64,000 bases of DNA from Aquilaria yunnanensis (Eukaryota > Streptophyta > Magnoliopsida > Malvales > Thymelaeaceae), in NCBI GenBank assembly GCA_039654915.1, contig CM077593.1, positions 61,448,501-61,512,500 of the forward strand, given 5' to 3'. Positions 22,862-35,001 of the stretch are shown here, piece by piece; the first letter of the stretch is position 1; each line of letters opens with the position of its first letter. Under the pieces are notes generated by a model, which had not been told where the DNA came from, ran no database searches, and worked only from the letters and a program-made list of their open reading frames with translations. Both the position numbers and the translations under genes were made by a program.

Positions 22862-24558
22862 CGGGGCCCAAACGGGCCGAATGCAAACCAAGCTAGGGTT
22901 TTTGCAACTATTGCAAGAATCCTAATCCATATAGGTATCTCATACCAATCAATTTCGGGTTAATCTCATTAACCAATTTGTGTTGTTTCTTCATATATCT
23001 CATATGTTCATTACGAGTTCCGGTTTCAAGCATCTTGAATCAATCTAATTAATCATGGCTGAAAAGCAACCGAACACATAACATCATGCGATTCAACACT
23101 CAATCCCGATTTAGGGTTTCACCAGTAGCTCTGATACCACTGTTGGGTTTCGGGAGCCAAACAGCCCAGCAGAATTTAACCGAAACCCTCCAGGATCCAA
23201 GTGAAACGAGGTAAATCGGGTGTTCAAAAATTTTTCATACCTAATTTTCAGTTGAGATCTTTCACTCAACTGTAGAGTCGAATCACAAAACCTGAACAGT
23301 TGACGTGTTCAGGCTCTCTATGGTATCCACACGAGCCTCTCGGGATCACCACGCTTCCACCATGTCCTGGTAGATGCGTTTCTCTTGCGCTCACAGTGCT
23401 AGCTTGCGTCCTCCAAGGAATTGCAAGAGAAGAGTGTGGCTGTCCTTTTGGGAGGCTAGGGCAAGGAGACCTGCGAATTTCTCACTAAAAGTTGTATTTA
23501 TAGTGAGACTCAACTTCCATGCCTAATGGGTTTCAAAGCCCTAATCCAATTAGGCTTTAATTTCGGGCTTAATAATGGCCCAACTCTTGGGCCCATTATT
23601 AATACGAAATTAAAGTAAAACCATAACCAAAATAATTAGCCCATGCACTCTAATGATCCAAATAACTCTATGTGTGTGACCCAATAGGCTCTTCCCACAT
23701 TGGCAATGATCATAAATCACATTTATGATCATAAGCAATGAGCAGTGTCTAGCAACACATCATTGCTACCCAAGAGATAAGATTGTCAGTGATTCAACTA
23801 AACCTTTATGATCATCACCAATATATGCCATTGTCCCTTTGTCCAAGATATCAAGACTAAGCACGAGACATGGAATGTAGCACTCTCGTATAGCCCAATC
23901 TTTGGTTTCTTGATTACCGAGTAGACTAACTTAAGCTGATGACATTGATATCGTATATCAACTCATCCGAGCATGGCCATGCATTTTCTAAGTCTCACTC
24001 TATCAAGGGGCCCGAAGATATCACTCCCGTTACATAAGAGGGACAAATCCCATCTTGATCATACAAATCCCTCCGCATGATATGTGACATACCCAATGAC
24101 CTCCTTCAAGTTCACTTAGTTACAAGCAACAAAGGAAAGTATCACAGTATGTGACTCACATGTAGGGAACCTTGAAAATCTTAGGTTGAAGGACTACATA
24201 TACCATGATCACTATGAGAATCACTTATGACACTCATATAACGATCCATGAAGTGTTCTCATGGTGGGTCGGTCCAGTACACAAGTTCTCCAACTTGTAC
24301 CCATATGTAGACTACATATCTCATATTAGTCTCCACATATGCTAGTCATTATGTATTATTGCAACCCGCTCCACAATAATGCTAGACCAGGGACGTTTAA
24401 GAATATCATTATTCTAGGGTTACAATTATGTTTATTATGTTACACAGAAACAAAACAATGAACATAATTGCTGGATTAATGCCTTAATAAAATATCATGA
24501 CTCAATGTGTAAAAAACACAATCATCTCATGATTGGCTTTTTGGGCACAACACTAACA
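22862..24558 (-). mobile_element. 1.4-kb copia-type LTR with 279 bp of internal leader, copy 4
   Basis: The LTR is 23141-24558. On the minus strand its end (CCCAACA) is followed after one base by TGGTATCAGAGC (plus 23128-23139), the initiator-tRNA-Met primer-binding site. This shows the 1.4-kb family is a copia-type LTR read on the minus strand. The leader stops abruptly at 22862. The host sequence CCTAGCACTTT is repeated on both sides (22851-22861 and 24559-24569), longer than the usual 5 bp. The 3' LTR and the rest of the element are absent. Confidence 0.88.
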
Positions 24559-26415
24559 CCTAGCACTTTTATGAAACTTATGAACCATGTTTTGTGTGAA
24601 TTTATAGGAAAAATTTGTTATTGCCTACCTTGATGACATTTTGGTTTACAGTTAGAGCATAAAAGATCATTTGGAGCATTTGAGACAAGTGTTAGGTATA
24701 TTAAGGGAAGAAAAGTTGTATGCTAATCTTAAGAAATGTTTTTTTTCTACTAACCATGTTATTTTTCTTGCATTTATTGTAAGTTCTGAAGGTATTGAGG
24801 TTGATGAGGAAAAAACTAATGCCATCAAAGAATGGCCTATTCCTACTTCAACTTATGATGTAAGATCATTCCATGGGCTAACAAGTTTCTATAGGAGGTT
24901 TGTTAAGGATTTTTCTACCATTACAGCCCCTCTGATTGTGGTTGTTAAAAAAAAGTTGGTGTTAAATGGGAAAAAGTATAAAATGATGCATTCTTGCTAT
25001 TGAAGGAGAAGTTATGAAATGCACCACTATTATCACTTCCTAACTTTGCTAAAACTTTTCAGATTGAGTGTGATGCCTCAAGAATAGTTATTGGGACTGT
25101 CTTGTTGCAAGAAGGATGACTATTGCTTGTTTTAGTGAGAAAATCAATGGTGCAACAATGAACTATCCTGCTTATGATAAGCAGATGTATGCATTTGTAA
25201 GAGGCTTTGGAAACTTGGCAACATATTTGTGGCCAAGAGAGTTTGTGATCCACACTAATCATCAATCTTTTAGGCATCTTATAGGTCAAGGTAAATTGAA
25301 TAGGAGACATGCTAAATGGGTGCAATTCATTGAATCTTTCCCAAATGTGATCAACTATAAGCAAAGTAAGGACAATGTGAAAGCGGATTCACTTTCTAGG
25401 AAATATGTGTTACTTTCTACTTTAGATGCTAAAGTGCTTCATTGTGAGCCTTTGAAATAGTTTTCTAATCCTGATTTTGGTGAGATTTACTCTAAATGCA
25501 CTAAAACTGCATTTAACAAGCTTTACCAAGGGGATGGTTATCCTTTTAAAGAGAATAGATTGTGTGTTCCGAATACATCATTGAGAGAGTTGGTTGCCAA
25601 GGAGGCACATAGTGGTGGAGTTATGGGGCATTTTGGTGCGCTTAAAACATTGCAACTTTTATTAGCCTCATATGGAGAATAATGTGAATAAGGTTTATGA
25701 CCATTGCATTGCATGTAAGAAGGCAAAATCTAAACAAACTCCTCATGGTTTGCTCTATTACCCACACTATTACATCCTTGGAAAAACATATCTATGGACT
25801 TTGTTGTTGGATTACCTAAGACTAGCAGGACACGTAATTTTATTTTTATGGTAGTTGATAGATTTTCTAAAATGGCACATTTTATGCCATGTAATAAAAC
25901 AGATGATGCTATGAATGTTGTTGTGTTGCTTTCCAAGGAGATTGTACACCTTCAGGGAGATTTCAAGTTCTTAAGCCATTTTTGGAAGACTTTGTAGGGA
26001 AAACTTGATGCAAAGCTTTTTTTTCTACATCATCTCACCCACAAACTGATAGCCAAATTGACGTGACTAATAGAACTTTAGGATTATTGCTTAGGGAAAT
26101 TATAAGTAAGAACTTGAAAATTTGGGAAGATTATTTGCCGCATGTTGAATTTTCATACAATAGGACTGTGCATGGAACTACAAGTTATTCACCTTTTGAA
26201 ATTATATATGGCTTTAATCCTTTGACTTCATTAGATCTTTTGTCATTACCTACTAATGAATTTGCAAGTTTGGATGGTGAAAGAAAGGCTGACTTGGTTT
26301 GCAAGCTTCATGATAAGATAAAAATGCAAATTGAGAAAATGAGTCAAGAATATGTAAAATTAGCCAACAAATGGCGTAAAAAGGTCATGTTGAACCTAGA
26401 GACTAAGGCTGGTAC

Positions 26416-27831
26416 TGTTGGGTTTCATGAGCCAAACAGCACAGCGGAATTTAACAGAAACCCTCCAGGATCCAAGTGAAATAGGGTAAACCGGGTGTTT
26501 GAAAATTTTTATACCTAATTTTTGGTTGAGATCTCTCACTCAACTGTAGAGTCGAATCACAAAACCTAAATAGTTGATGTGTTCAGGCTCTCTATGGTAT
26601 CCACACGAGCCTCTCAGGATCACCACGCTTCCACCACATCCCGGCAGATGCGTTTCTCTTGCGCTTGCAGTGCTAGCTTGTGTCCTCCAAGGAATTGCAA
26701 GAGAAGAGTGCGGCTGTCCTTTTGGGAGGCTAGGGCAAGGAGACCTGCGAATTTCTCACTAGAAGTTGTATTTATAGTGAGACTCAACTTCCAGGCCTAA
26801 TAGGTTTCAAAGCCCTAATCCAATTAGGCTTTAATTTCGGGCTTAATAATGGCTCAACTCTTGGGCCCATTATTAATACGAAATTATTGTGAAACCAAAA
26901 CCCAAATTATTAGCCCATGCACTCTAATGATCCAAATAGCTCTATGTGTGCGACCCAATAGGCTCTTACCACGTTGGCAATGATCATAAATCACATTTAT
27001 GATCATAAGCAATGAGCGGTGTCTAGCAACACATCATTGCTACCCAAGTGACAAGATTGTCGATGATTCAACTAAACCTTTATGATCATCACCAATATAT
27101 GCCATTGTCCCTTTGTCCAAGATATCAAGACTAAGCACGAGACATGGAATGTGTCACTCTCATATAGCCCAATCTTTGGTTTCTTGATTACCGAGTAGAC
27201 CAACTTAAACTGATGACATTGATATCGTATATCAAGTCATCTGAGCATGGCCATGCAATTTTCTAAGTCTTACTCTATCAAGGGGCCCGAAGATATCACT
27301 CCCGTTACATAGGAGGGACAAATCCCATCTTGATCATACAAATCCCTCCACATGATATGTGACATACCCAATGACCTACTTCAAGTTCACTCAGTTACGA
27401 GCAACAAAGGAAAGTATCAAAGTATGTGACTCACATGTAGGGAACCTTGATGATCTTAGGTCGAAGGACTACATATACCATGATCACTATGAGAATTACT
27501 TATGACACTCATATAACGATCCATGTAGTGTTCTCATGGTGGGTCGGTCAAGTACACAAGTTCTCCAACTTGTACCCATATGTAGACTACATATCTCATA
27601 TTAGTCTCCACATATGCTAGTCGTTATGTATTATTGCAACCCGCTCCACAATAATACTAGACCAGGGACGTTTAAGAATATCATTATTCTAGGGTTACAA
27701 TTATGTTTGTTAAGTTACGCAGAAACAAAACAACAAACATAATTGCTGGATTAATGCCTTAATAAAATATCATGACTCAATGTGCAAAAATACAATCATC
27801 TCATGATTGGCTTTTGGGCACAACACTAACA
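26416..27831 (-). mobile_element. Solo LTR, 1.4-kb copia-type family, copy 5
   Basis: It runs TGTTGGGTTTCATG to CACTAACA (1416 bp). The flanks GGTAC (26411-26415) and GGTAA (27832-27836) are a TSD with one later change. It interrupts the C-terminal part of the gypsy integrase region, which continues at 27832. Confidence 0.88.
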
Positions 27832-28042
27832 GGTAAATATGCAAAAAAGAGAGATTTCCAACGCAAAGAATAATCAAATTGAATCCAAGACAGATGGTCC
27901 TTTTCAAATTGTGAAGAAGATAGATGACAATACCTACAACCTTGATTTGTCAGGTGAGTATAATATAGGTAAAACCATTAATGTTTCTAATCTTTATTTG
28001 TTTGACAATGTAGATTTGGGGTTGAATCTTTATAAGGAATGA

Positions 28043-29178
28043 GGAGTTGATAAAAGCACTACAAGCATATCAAAGGACCTTCTAAGGATGAGAAGTGGGC
28101 CCATTACAAGAAAGAGAGCAAAGGAGCTTGGGATGACAATGCAATGATTGATTGAGCAATATTTCGATGAAAGATCAAGCTAGAAATGCCAATGGAACAC
28201 TAGTGCACATTTTTTTATAATGAAGATCTAGGTGCACCCTAGTCCACAAGTATACCTAAGGAGCATACACCCTAGAGCTCCATGGACCCCAAGACATAAC
28301 CATGGGCTGAGAAGACCTGGAGCTAGGCCACATCATACCTGTGCCCCTAGAGCACCCAAAAGCCCTTGGTGTGCACCTTGTGTGCCCTAATGAGCTCCAT
28401 CCTTATCCCCCTGAACATACTAGACCATTGCAGCCATTTGCACATGGTTTGCATATGTTTAAGCCAATGGGCATATTTGGACTAGTTTACGGTAGAATTG
28501 GAGTGCAAAGTTTGCTAAAATTGTGTTTTGTGGGTGTTTGTGATAGTTTAGGACTTCTAGCACTTTGCAGTTCTTTTTCCTTTCTAGTTAGTTTTTTTCA
28601 AACTTTTAAGGGCTAGGATATACTTATAATGACCGAACATATCATTGTAAACATCCAGATTGCTTTGATAATGATATTGCTAGAGAAAGTATTCTTTCTT
28701 TGGTTCTATGTAAATTTAACTTGGTGCACAAGGGACTATCTGATCTTTGTGTGACAAGTCTTCTATCCAGCCTTGTTTTTCTGTGTTTGTGAAGCTAAAC
28801 GTTGTTTCTTGGGCATTTCCTAAGTCTACTCACATGAGTAGATCCAAAACATTCATCTAGATACTAATGGAAAACAATTCCTTCTCTAATACAAGTAATA
28901 TAAGCTCCTGAGACCACTACAATAATTCTAATCTATTTTTTGACTAATAAAGTTTTATGCTTCTAAACCTTTGGCTTGACCAAGTATAAAGTTCATTGAT
29001 TTTGAAAGGTAAATTTTGGATAATCTGCATGAAACTATCTTTATTTTACTCTTTGAACTTGTTTCTAGGATATTTTTTTCTTTTAGCTTTCTTTGCAATG
29101 ATCAAGCTCTTCGCTACACACCACCACCATAAGGAAGCTAGAAACCTTCTTCTCTGAGATTCAGAGTGGGTTGCTATC
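28043..29178 (+). other. Downstream part of old gypsy element, no gene
   Basis: The pol end is followed by a spacer and then T-rich, LTR-like sequence. A short open frame at 28341-28616 has no recognisable domain and no homologous start context. LTR borders could not be found. Confidence 0.4.
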
Positions 29179-30324
29179 ACCTTATATCGAGTAAATAGAG
29201 CCAATGGTCCCAAACCTTTAATTCAAGTTGCAAATTGGTCCCTCACTATCATTCTATTCTTTGCATTTTGGTCCCTGGACCAAGGAAGACACAGTATTTA
29301 ACTTGCCTATTAACTATGAGAAAATTATCATACACTTTAATAGGCTGTTCGTTTCATTTTAATGTGGCCAAGTTAACGCAATTTTCCAACATGGTTTAGG
29401 TAAAAGTTGTGAAGTCTATGTAAGTCCACCAATTTGGACATCCAACTGTAAAAAGATTACATTGTATATCCTTGCTGTCATCAACTCTCTCATCATCCAC
29501 CACCTCCATAACCTCTAGCAGTTTGTCAATGCTTCATTGTCTATGATCGAACCCATTGCTTCCCACCAGCTTGTCTCTTTTCGGCACACCCCAGTGGATA
29601 GCCACCGTTCCCCTAACAGGTTTCCTTTGCTCAGCTACGGCATGCAAAAACCAGTTCCCCTTGCTTGGAGCACCCATCAGCACCTCTGCGTAGACCCACG
29701 GTGTACCGATCCTAGCCCCTCAATCTAATCACCCCGATTCAGCGATGGTAGGCCTCCTATTGCTTCGATCGAATGATTTGTCCCTACTGTTGCTCTTTTT
29801 TATTTGTTTCCCAATTAGTGAAATTGGAGGTGGGATGAGGCTGGGACTCGTGAATTAGAGGAGTAGGATGGTGTTGGTACACGTTCACTTAAGTAGGGCA
29901 ATTTCTGGGCTGAGCATCACGGCAGAGGAGAGCTGCGGATGGCGAACCATTGACAAGCCAGGGTGAGAGAAGCTAGTTAACCAGTTTTGACTATAAATAA
30001 GTGCAACTTTAGTGGCAAATAATGATCCTTTTTAAAAGCTAAACTGTACCCAGTGAGCCCTGAAACTATGCACCTATGTGTACAAACACTTACTTAACAC
30101 CGTTAAGTTTCCGTTAGTTTTAAGTATAAATGGTAATTTTTACTTCTTAGGATAAGCCACATTTAATTAGGATAATTATGGAATATATTAAACTTATTCA
30201 ATTTTTTAACTATGGGAAAGTTTTAAATTTGAATTCATTTGAAAAGAAAATCTAATGAAACAAATAAATATAATATGATAAATATGGTAATTATTTAAAA
30301 ACAAGTGAATTGTATTAAATTCTT

Positions 30325-30860
30325 TAGGCTATGTATTATACTATATGTGAAATAAATTAAACTAGAAGTCAAATGTATTAATCTATGCGACAAATTATTC
30401 ACACAAGAAAATGACATTGCCACGAAAAAAAATAAAACAACTAAACTAATCATCACACCGGTATCATACTCAATATCATCATAGCCATCAACTGGATGGG
30501 AAATGTATGTAACTTGAAGTGAAATGTATTAAACTGTGTGAGATATGTATTAAACTGTAAGTGAATTGTATTAATCTCTGCGGGATGTGTTAAACTAGAA
30601 ATGAAATGTATTAAACTGTGTAGAATATGTATTAAACTGGAAGTGAATTGTATTAAACTATGTGGGCTATATGTATGTAACTTGAAGTGAAATATATTAA
30701 ACTGTATGGGATATGTATTAAATTGTAAGTGAATTGTATTAATCTATGTGGGATGTGTTAAACTGGAAATGAAAATGTATTAAACTGTGTAGAATATGTA
30801 TTAAACTGGAATTGAAATGTATTAAACTAGAAGTCAAATGTATTAATCTATGTGGCAAAA
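30325..30860 (+). repeat. AT-rich minisatellite (GTATTAAACT-type) within the Pack-MULE
   Basis: Short imperfect units such as GAAATGTATTAAACTGTGT and GTGAATTGTATTAATCTATG repeat every 20-30 bp, with a higher-order period near 100 bp. It is non-coding and directly precedes the S40 fragment. Confidence 0.8.
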
Positions 30861-30945
30861 CCATCACATGAGAAAATGACATTACCACAAAAAAATAAAA
30901 ACACAAAAACTCATCATCACCACCAGTACCATAATCAAGCTGTCG

Positions 30946-31266
30946 AGGAGGCTCTTGAGGAGCAAGATGGATCCCGGTGTTGGCAGCGCTACTGTGGCAG
31001 CGGCAACAGCGTCGGTGCCGATGAACATACCAGACTGGCCAAAGATTCTGCAGGGAGAGTATGGTGAGCATCTCGGGCGGGGGAGGAAGGAGAGCGTCGG
31101 CGAGGATGACGACGGAGAGGAAGGGAGGGTTCCGCCTCACGAGTATCTGGCGTGGCGATGGGGGGCATCGTCCTCGGTGCATGAAGGGATCAGAAGGACG
31201 TTGAAGGGGAGAGATTTGAGAAGAGTTAGAAATGTGATTTGGAAGAAAACTGGTTTTGAAGATTAG
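30946..31266 (+). pseudogene. C-terminal fragment of S40-type senescence regulator (DUF584)
   Basis: The open frame to TAG 31264-31266 contains VPMNIPDWPKIL, then VPPHEYLAW, then SVHEGIRRTLKGRDLRRVRN and a KTGFED end. These are the conserved blocks, in order, of the plant S40/DUF584 family (PF04520), small nuclear proteins linked to leaf senescence. The N-terminal part is missing: upstream of about 30934 the sequence becomes AT-rich minisatellite. The first ATG in frame is 30967. It lies inside the Pack-MULE, so it is best read as a captured gene fragment. Whether it is expressed is unknown. The family call is firm because both end blocks are intact. Confidence 0.8.
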
Positions 31267-31961
31267 ATCGAAAAAAACTTCTCGATCGTTTGATTGAAGC
31301 CTGTCTGGAAATTTCAAGTTGAAAACAATTTCGAATTTTGCGAGAATGTGAAGCAACCGGTTAAATGTATTTTGAAAATTACAGGAATTAAATGGTAGGT
31401 ACTAAATTTACTAATTTATAAAAGGAAACTTAGTGATAATTATTCTAATTAGTACCCAATTAAATCTTACACACTTAAACGCACAAAACCTATCATAAAT
31501 GGTCCAAATTAAATGGGAATTGGGTCCAATTTCACGCCATCCACTGAGAGCACATACACTTATGTGCATGTCAGATTTTCGCGTACCCAGTCTAATAACA
31601 CATTAATTTGGCCGAATTAAATTGTAACAAACTGGCCCTAAATTTATTGCAAGACAACTAGTTCATTAACTGTCATGAATTACCTGATATTAAATTTTTA
31701 AATTATAATTTAAACTGTTCGATAATTATTTTTTCATATATTCAAACAGTGTCATAATTTTCTAATAGTTAATGAAAAAATTAAATTATAAGTTTTTCTT
31801 CTCTGTAAATCAAATTTTTATGCCTACCTAGGAATAAAGACAAATATACGATGAATGATAAAGGTTTGGGATGAATCTATATTAAAATAAATGCTGGGGG
31901 ATCGATTTACAATGAGAGTTAAAGGTTTGGGATCAATTGTGCTTTTTACCCACCTTATATC

Positions 31962-33487
31962 ACTTGTCTGAGGCAAAGTCTAGTAAGGATGGTGGACTAC
32001 TATTTTTAAAACCTAGGGTAGAGGCTGAAATTGATTAGAGAGGGCCTAGAGGATTGTAGTTTTCCTTGTTACTTTTATAATTTTTTTATCAACTGCATTA
32101 TACCGGGATAAAAAAGCATTTAACAACATATTCCACCCATTTAATGGTGTAGTTGTGATATTTACAAAATTCGGAGACTGTTATTGGTGCTTTGGTCATG
32201 CTTGTTAACTTTAGTTGCTCAATTGAGAAAAATAAAAGCTGTGTGAATGAGTGGTTTATTTAGTATTTTTTGGTAGTTAATCTATCTCGGATACTTTTTG
32301 ATCACTTAATATCTGACTTCTTTTACAATATCACTTCTCTCACTACATCACGCTCGCCATCTTCGCCCGGCTATGTTCCTGGTTGAACTACCAAGTTTTG
32401 TGTAGTCATTCTTCTTTTTCTTTTTTGAGGTGGAATTTTATATCATTCATCTAACTCCTTTAAATCTGTGAATATGACATTATCCACTTAGAGTCAATTA
32501 ATTTTAATTTAATTTAATTTAATTAAAAATAATTATTTTTTTTATTTTTGCATCTTATTTGTCCTAAATCAATTCTATTTAAAAGCTAATATTATTCAGG
32601 TTTAATACTTCATTAAAAATATAATTTTTATAGTCTTATTAAATTTTTAATTTTTTTTCTTTTTAATGCCCAAATATATAAAAACTTGTACAACTTTAAT
32701 AACTTAATAAAAATTTATTTTCAAACAAATTACTTCATCTATATAATATTACTTTAAATTATATTAATTTAAATTAAAATGAATTGATTCTTAATCACTT
32801 CTTCTTCGGTCAAGATTCTTGGGGCGTACAACCATAAGAGCATTGAGGGGTGGTAGAAGGCTGCTGTTATGTTATGCGAGGTCGTCGGACCTCGAAAGCA
32901 GCAGCACAATTAATGAAGTCATTATTGTTAACTTCGGATTTAAGTTAAAAATGCAACTTTGGGTGGCTTGGATTAGGATTGGGTAACCACCGCCAACAAT
33001 GGCATAGTAATTATTGATTATTTATTAAGGAGGGGAAGCCCAGGAAGTGGATCCACTTCGAACCCTACAGCTACTGCTGTCGGTGGGGTTCCTCCAATGT
33101 TATAGCCTATAGTAATTGCTTCAATTCGCAAGGACGTCCCGCTTTTACAAATTAATATCGGAGTCAAAAGAATTCTCAGTTGCAATGAAGTATAAGAACT
33201 GATATCGAGTGTATTTCCTAATTGATATGATACTCCAATTTTTGTTTTTCGGTGTTGATTGATGTGAAACATGTGTGGAAGAAGGCTTGGATCTAACCAA
33301 ACGAAGCAAACTTAAGAAGAAAGATCAAAATCACGTCAACTTTAATTAAAAGGTCATAACTTTTGCCATGGTGATTCTACTATAATTGTTTTATCAAAAA
33401 GGAATTTTATGCTTTACAAACATTATCAGGCTTTGTTTCTACGGCGACTTTTTTCAAGCCCTAACAATGACATTTAGTGAGTCAATA
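31962..33487. other. AT-rich intergenic stretch, no gene seen
   Basis: The sequence has long A/T runs (ATTTAATTTAATTTAATT near 32500). A short open frame at 33018-33272 (minus) has no recognisable domain. No RNA gene or TSD-bounded element was identified. Confidence 0.5.
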
Positions 33488-33697
33488 CACTACAATAGAA
33501 AATTTAAATTCGAAACCGTCAAATTGGTCACCAAATGCTTAGTTTTCACATTTTGGCGATCGAAAAAGTTAATCACCAATCAATCTTCAAAAAATTTGGT
33601 CACTAGAGGGCGGTGGTTTTTCTATTCTGGTCAGTGGGCATTGACTAAAAAGTTGGTAGCCTAACAGCCACAAACACATGAACGCCAAATACCCATC
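33488..33697 (+). mobile_element. Possible CACTA-type transposon end, truncated
   Basis: CACTACAATAGAAAA at 33488 resembles the CACTACAAGAAAA ends of plant En/Spm-like elements. It is followed by short inverted GGTCACC/GGTCACT-type subterminal motifs. The other end was not found, and the Tat element inserted at 33703 interrupts it. Confidence 0.3.
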
Positions 33698-33702
33698 GCT
33701 TC

Positions 33703-34566
33703 TGATGCCCAGCAGCATCTTCGTCATGTGACATTGTGACTTCAGGAGGGGCTTCCTGAGAGGGAGAACGTCTGGTGCAAAGGTTTCCTAGAGGAGCGTG
33801 CCTGAAATGGTCAGAGAAGAGGGTTAGGAGGTCCCCGGAGTGTTCCTCAGGGGAAGAGCCTCCGATGCCCAAGTCAGTGTTCTGAGAGGAGATAGGGGAG
33901 GAACACTAGGAGGTTAGATGGCCTTGCCTGTGTGTGTGCTTTTTCAGGGAGAGAGGGTCCGATCCTTTGCCAAGTTCTGTTTCCTGGTATTTATAGAGGT
34001 GCCCAGCCCGTTCAGATCGTAACACGTGTTCGGTTGGATGAGATCCGTATTTCCGGGCGTAGGGGGCAGGTAGCCGTTTTGTAGGCTCCTCGGGCCTGAG
34101 ACCGAGACAGGTCGTGACAGGACTTGGACAGCGTTGGCACATCAGACCGCCGTTCCAGGCGGTGTGTAGCGCCTGTGGGCGACATGTTAGAGGCTTCCTA
34201 AATGCTCCTGCCGTATTCCCGAGGTCCTCTTGGCAAGGTCGTCCTTTGGTACGGACGTCCTTCTTCGGGAGACATACCCGCAGTTCGGGGAGTTCCCTGG
34301 TTTGGGGGTACCGCCTTCAGGGGGATTCTTCTCCTGCTTGGGATAGCTGGACCTTCGCCTCCGAAGGCGATCCGTTTGGTCCCCCGAGGGAGCTGGTAAC
34401 GTCCTTGAAGTCCCTGGCGTATTAGCCGAAGTCCCGAGTTCGAGGCGTCTTGACTTCGCTCCTTCCGAGGTCAATGACAGTGCCTCTTTCAGCTGACATC
34501 AGGCTCTCCGGCTATATTTTTGGCAAGAGGTGTGTACTGAGAGGGATGGTAGCCCTTCGGCTATCA
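33703..34566 (-). mobile_element. 3' LTR of the deleted Tat element (864 bp)
   Basis: It begins TGATAGCC (minus strand, at 34566) after a purine-rich tract and ends GGGCATCA at 33703. It includes a 23-bp segment missing from the 5' LTR. Confidence 0.9.
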
Positions 34567-34580
34567 CAAGCCCCCTTCAG
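34567..34580 (-). other. Polypurine tract of the deleted Tat element
   Basis: The minus strand reads CTGAAGGGGGCTTG immediately before TGATAGCC. Confidence 0.75.
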
Positions 34581-34853
34581 AAAGCCGAAGTGGAAACTTC
34601 AGCTTGTCGTCTTTCGGAGGGCGGCCTCCGGGCCCTCGGGTGTAATACCTGTGCCGAAGATGCACCTTTTGTCCGAAGACACAGGCAGTTTGACCATAGC
34701 TTGCCTTTTGGCATCTTCGAGGTAACCCACTTCTTTTTTTCTTTTCTGCAGGTCTGTGACACGTCACGTCTCATGACTGGTCATGTCAGTCCAGAGCGCC
34801 ACGCCCGGGATTTATGGGTGTCAGAAGGCGTGCTCCTCGTTTGGTGCACCGGC

Positions 34854-35001
34854 TGACACGTGGCATGCTGTCATTGGCGGGAGCCGCATTGGTCATGGCA
34901 GGCACGCCTTTTGGGGCATAAGGGGGCAGTTATGGCAACTGTTCGCCTTCGCGGAGCACTTATGGCGTCAGTTCCCCTAACCCCCCTCGGCCTATATATA
35001 C
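34854..35001 (+). promoter_or_regulatory. Promoter region of the truncated antisense gene (G-box and TATA)
   Basis: GACACGTGGC holds a CACGTG core. CTCGGCCTATATATA ends about 250 bp upstream of the ATG at 35250. Both elements are shared with the intact antisense gene at 3311-5758. Confidence 0.5.

Larger units (their letters stand above)
19505..28042 (+). pseudogene. pol: Degenerate gypsy pol (protease, RT, RNase H, integrase) split by four insertions
   Basis: The pieces are about 19505-19803 (protease region), 21218-22022 and 22728-22861 (protease-RT), 24570-26415 (RT to integrase) and 27832-28042 (C-terminus). RT shows RESMSPC, LLVPKENGSW, SNAPSTFMKLMNHVL across an insertion, and YLDDILVYS at about 24632-24658. 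RNase H shows [13 protein letters not shown] and RRHAKW. Integrase shows [20 protein letters not shown] and the GTTSYSPFEIIYGFNPL end. Many stops and frameshifts are present. No chromodomain was recognised. Frames reconnect when each insertion and one TSD copy are removed. This is the oldest layer of the region. Confidence 0.85.
29189..31951. mobile_element. Pack-MULE (Mutator-like element) carrying an S40 gene fragment
   Basis: The left end GAGTAAATAGAGCCAATGG and the reverse complement of the right end GGGTAAAAAGCACAATTGAT align and continue as TCCCAAACCTTTAA. Similarity extends at least to AACTAT-AGAAAATTAT about 140-200 bp in, so the TIRs are long. ACCTTATATC is duplicated at 29179-29188 and 31952-31961, a 9-10 bp TSD as expected for Mutator-like elements. 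There is no transposase. The inside holds an S40-type gene end, a minisatellite and a moderately GC-rich stretch (about 29460-29760) that could be another captured piece. Confidence 0.82.

Noticed and set aside
29537..29728. Small open frame in the left part of the Pack-MULE
   Set aside because: No recognisable family; kept only as a possible captured piece.
30739..31356. 205-codon minus-strand frame
   Set aside because: It is antisense to the S40 fragment and minisatellite; the plus strand has recognisable conserved protein blocks.
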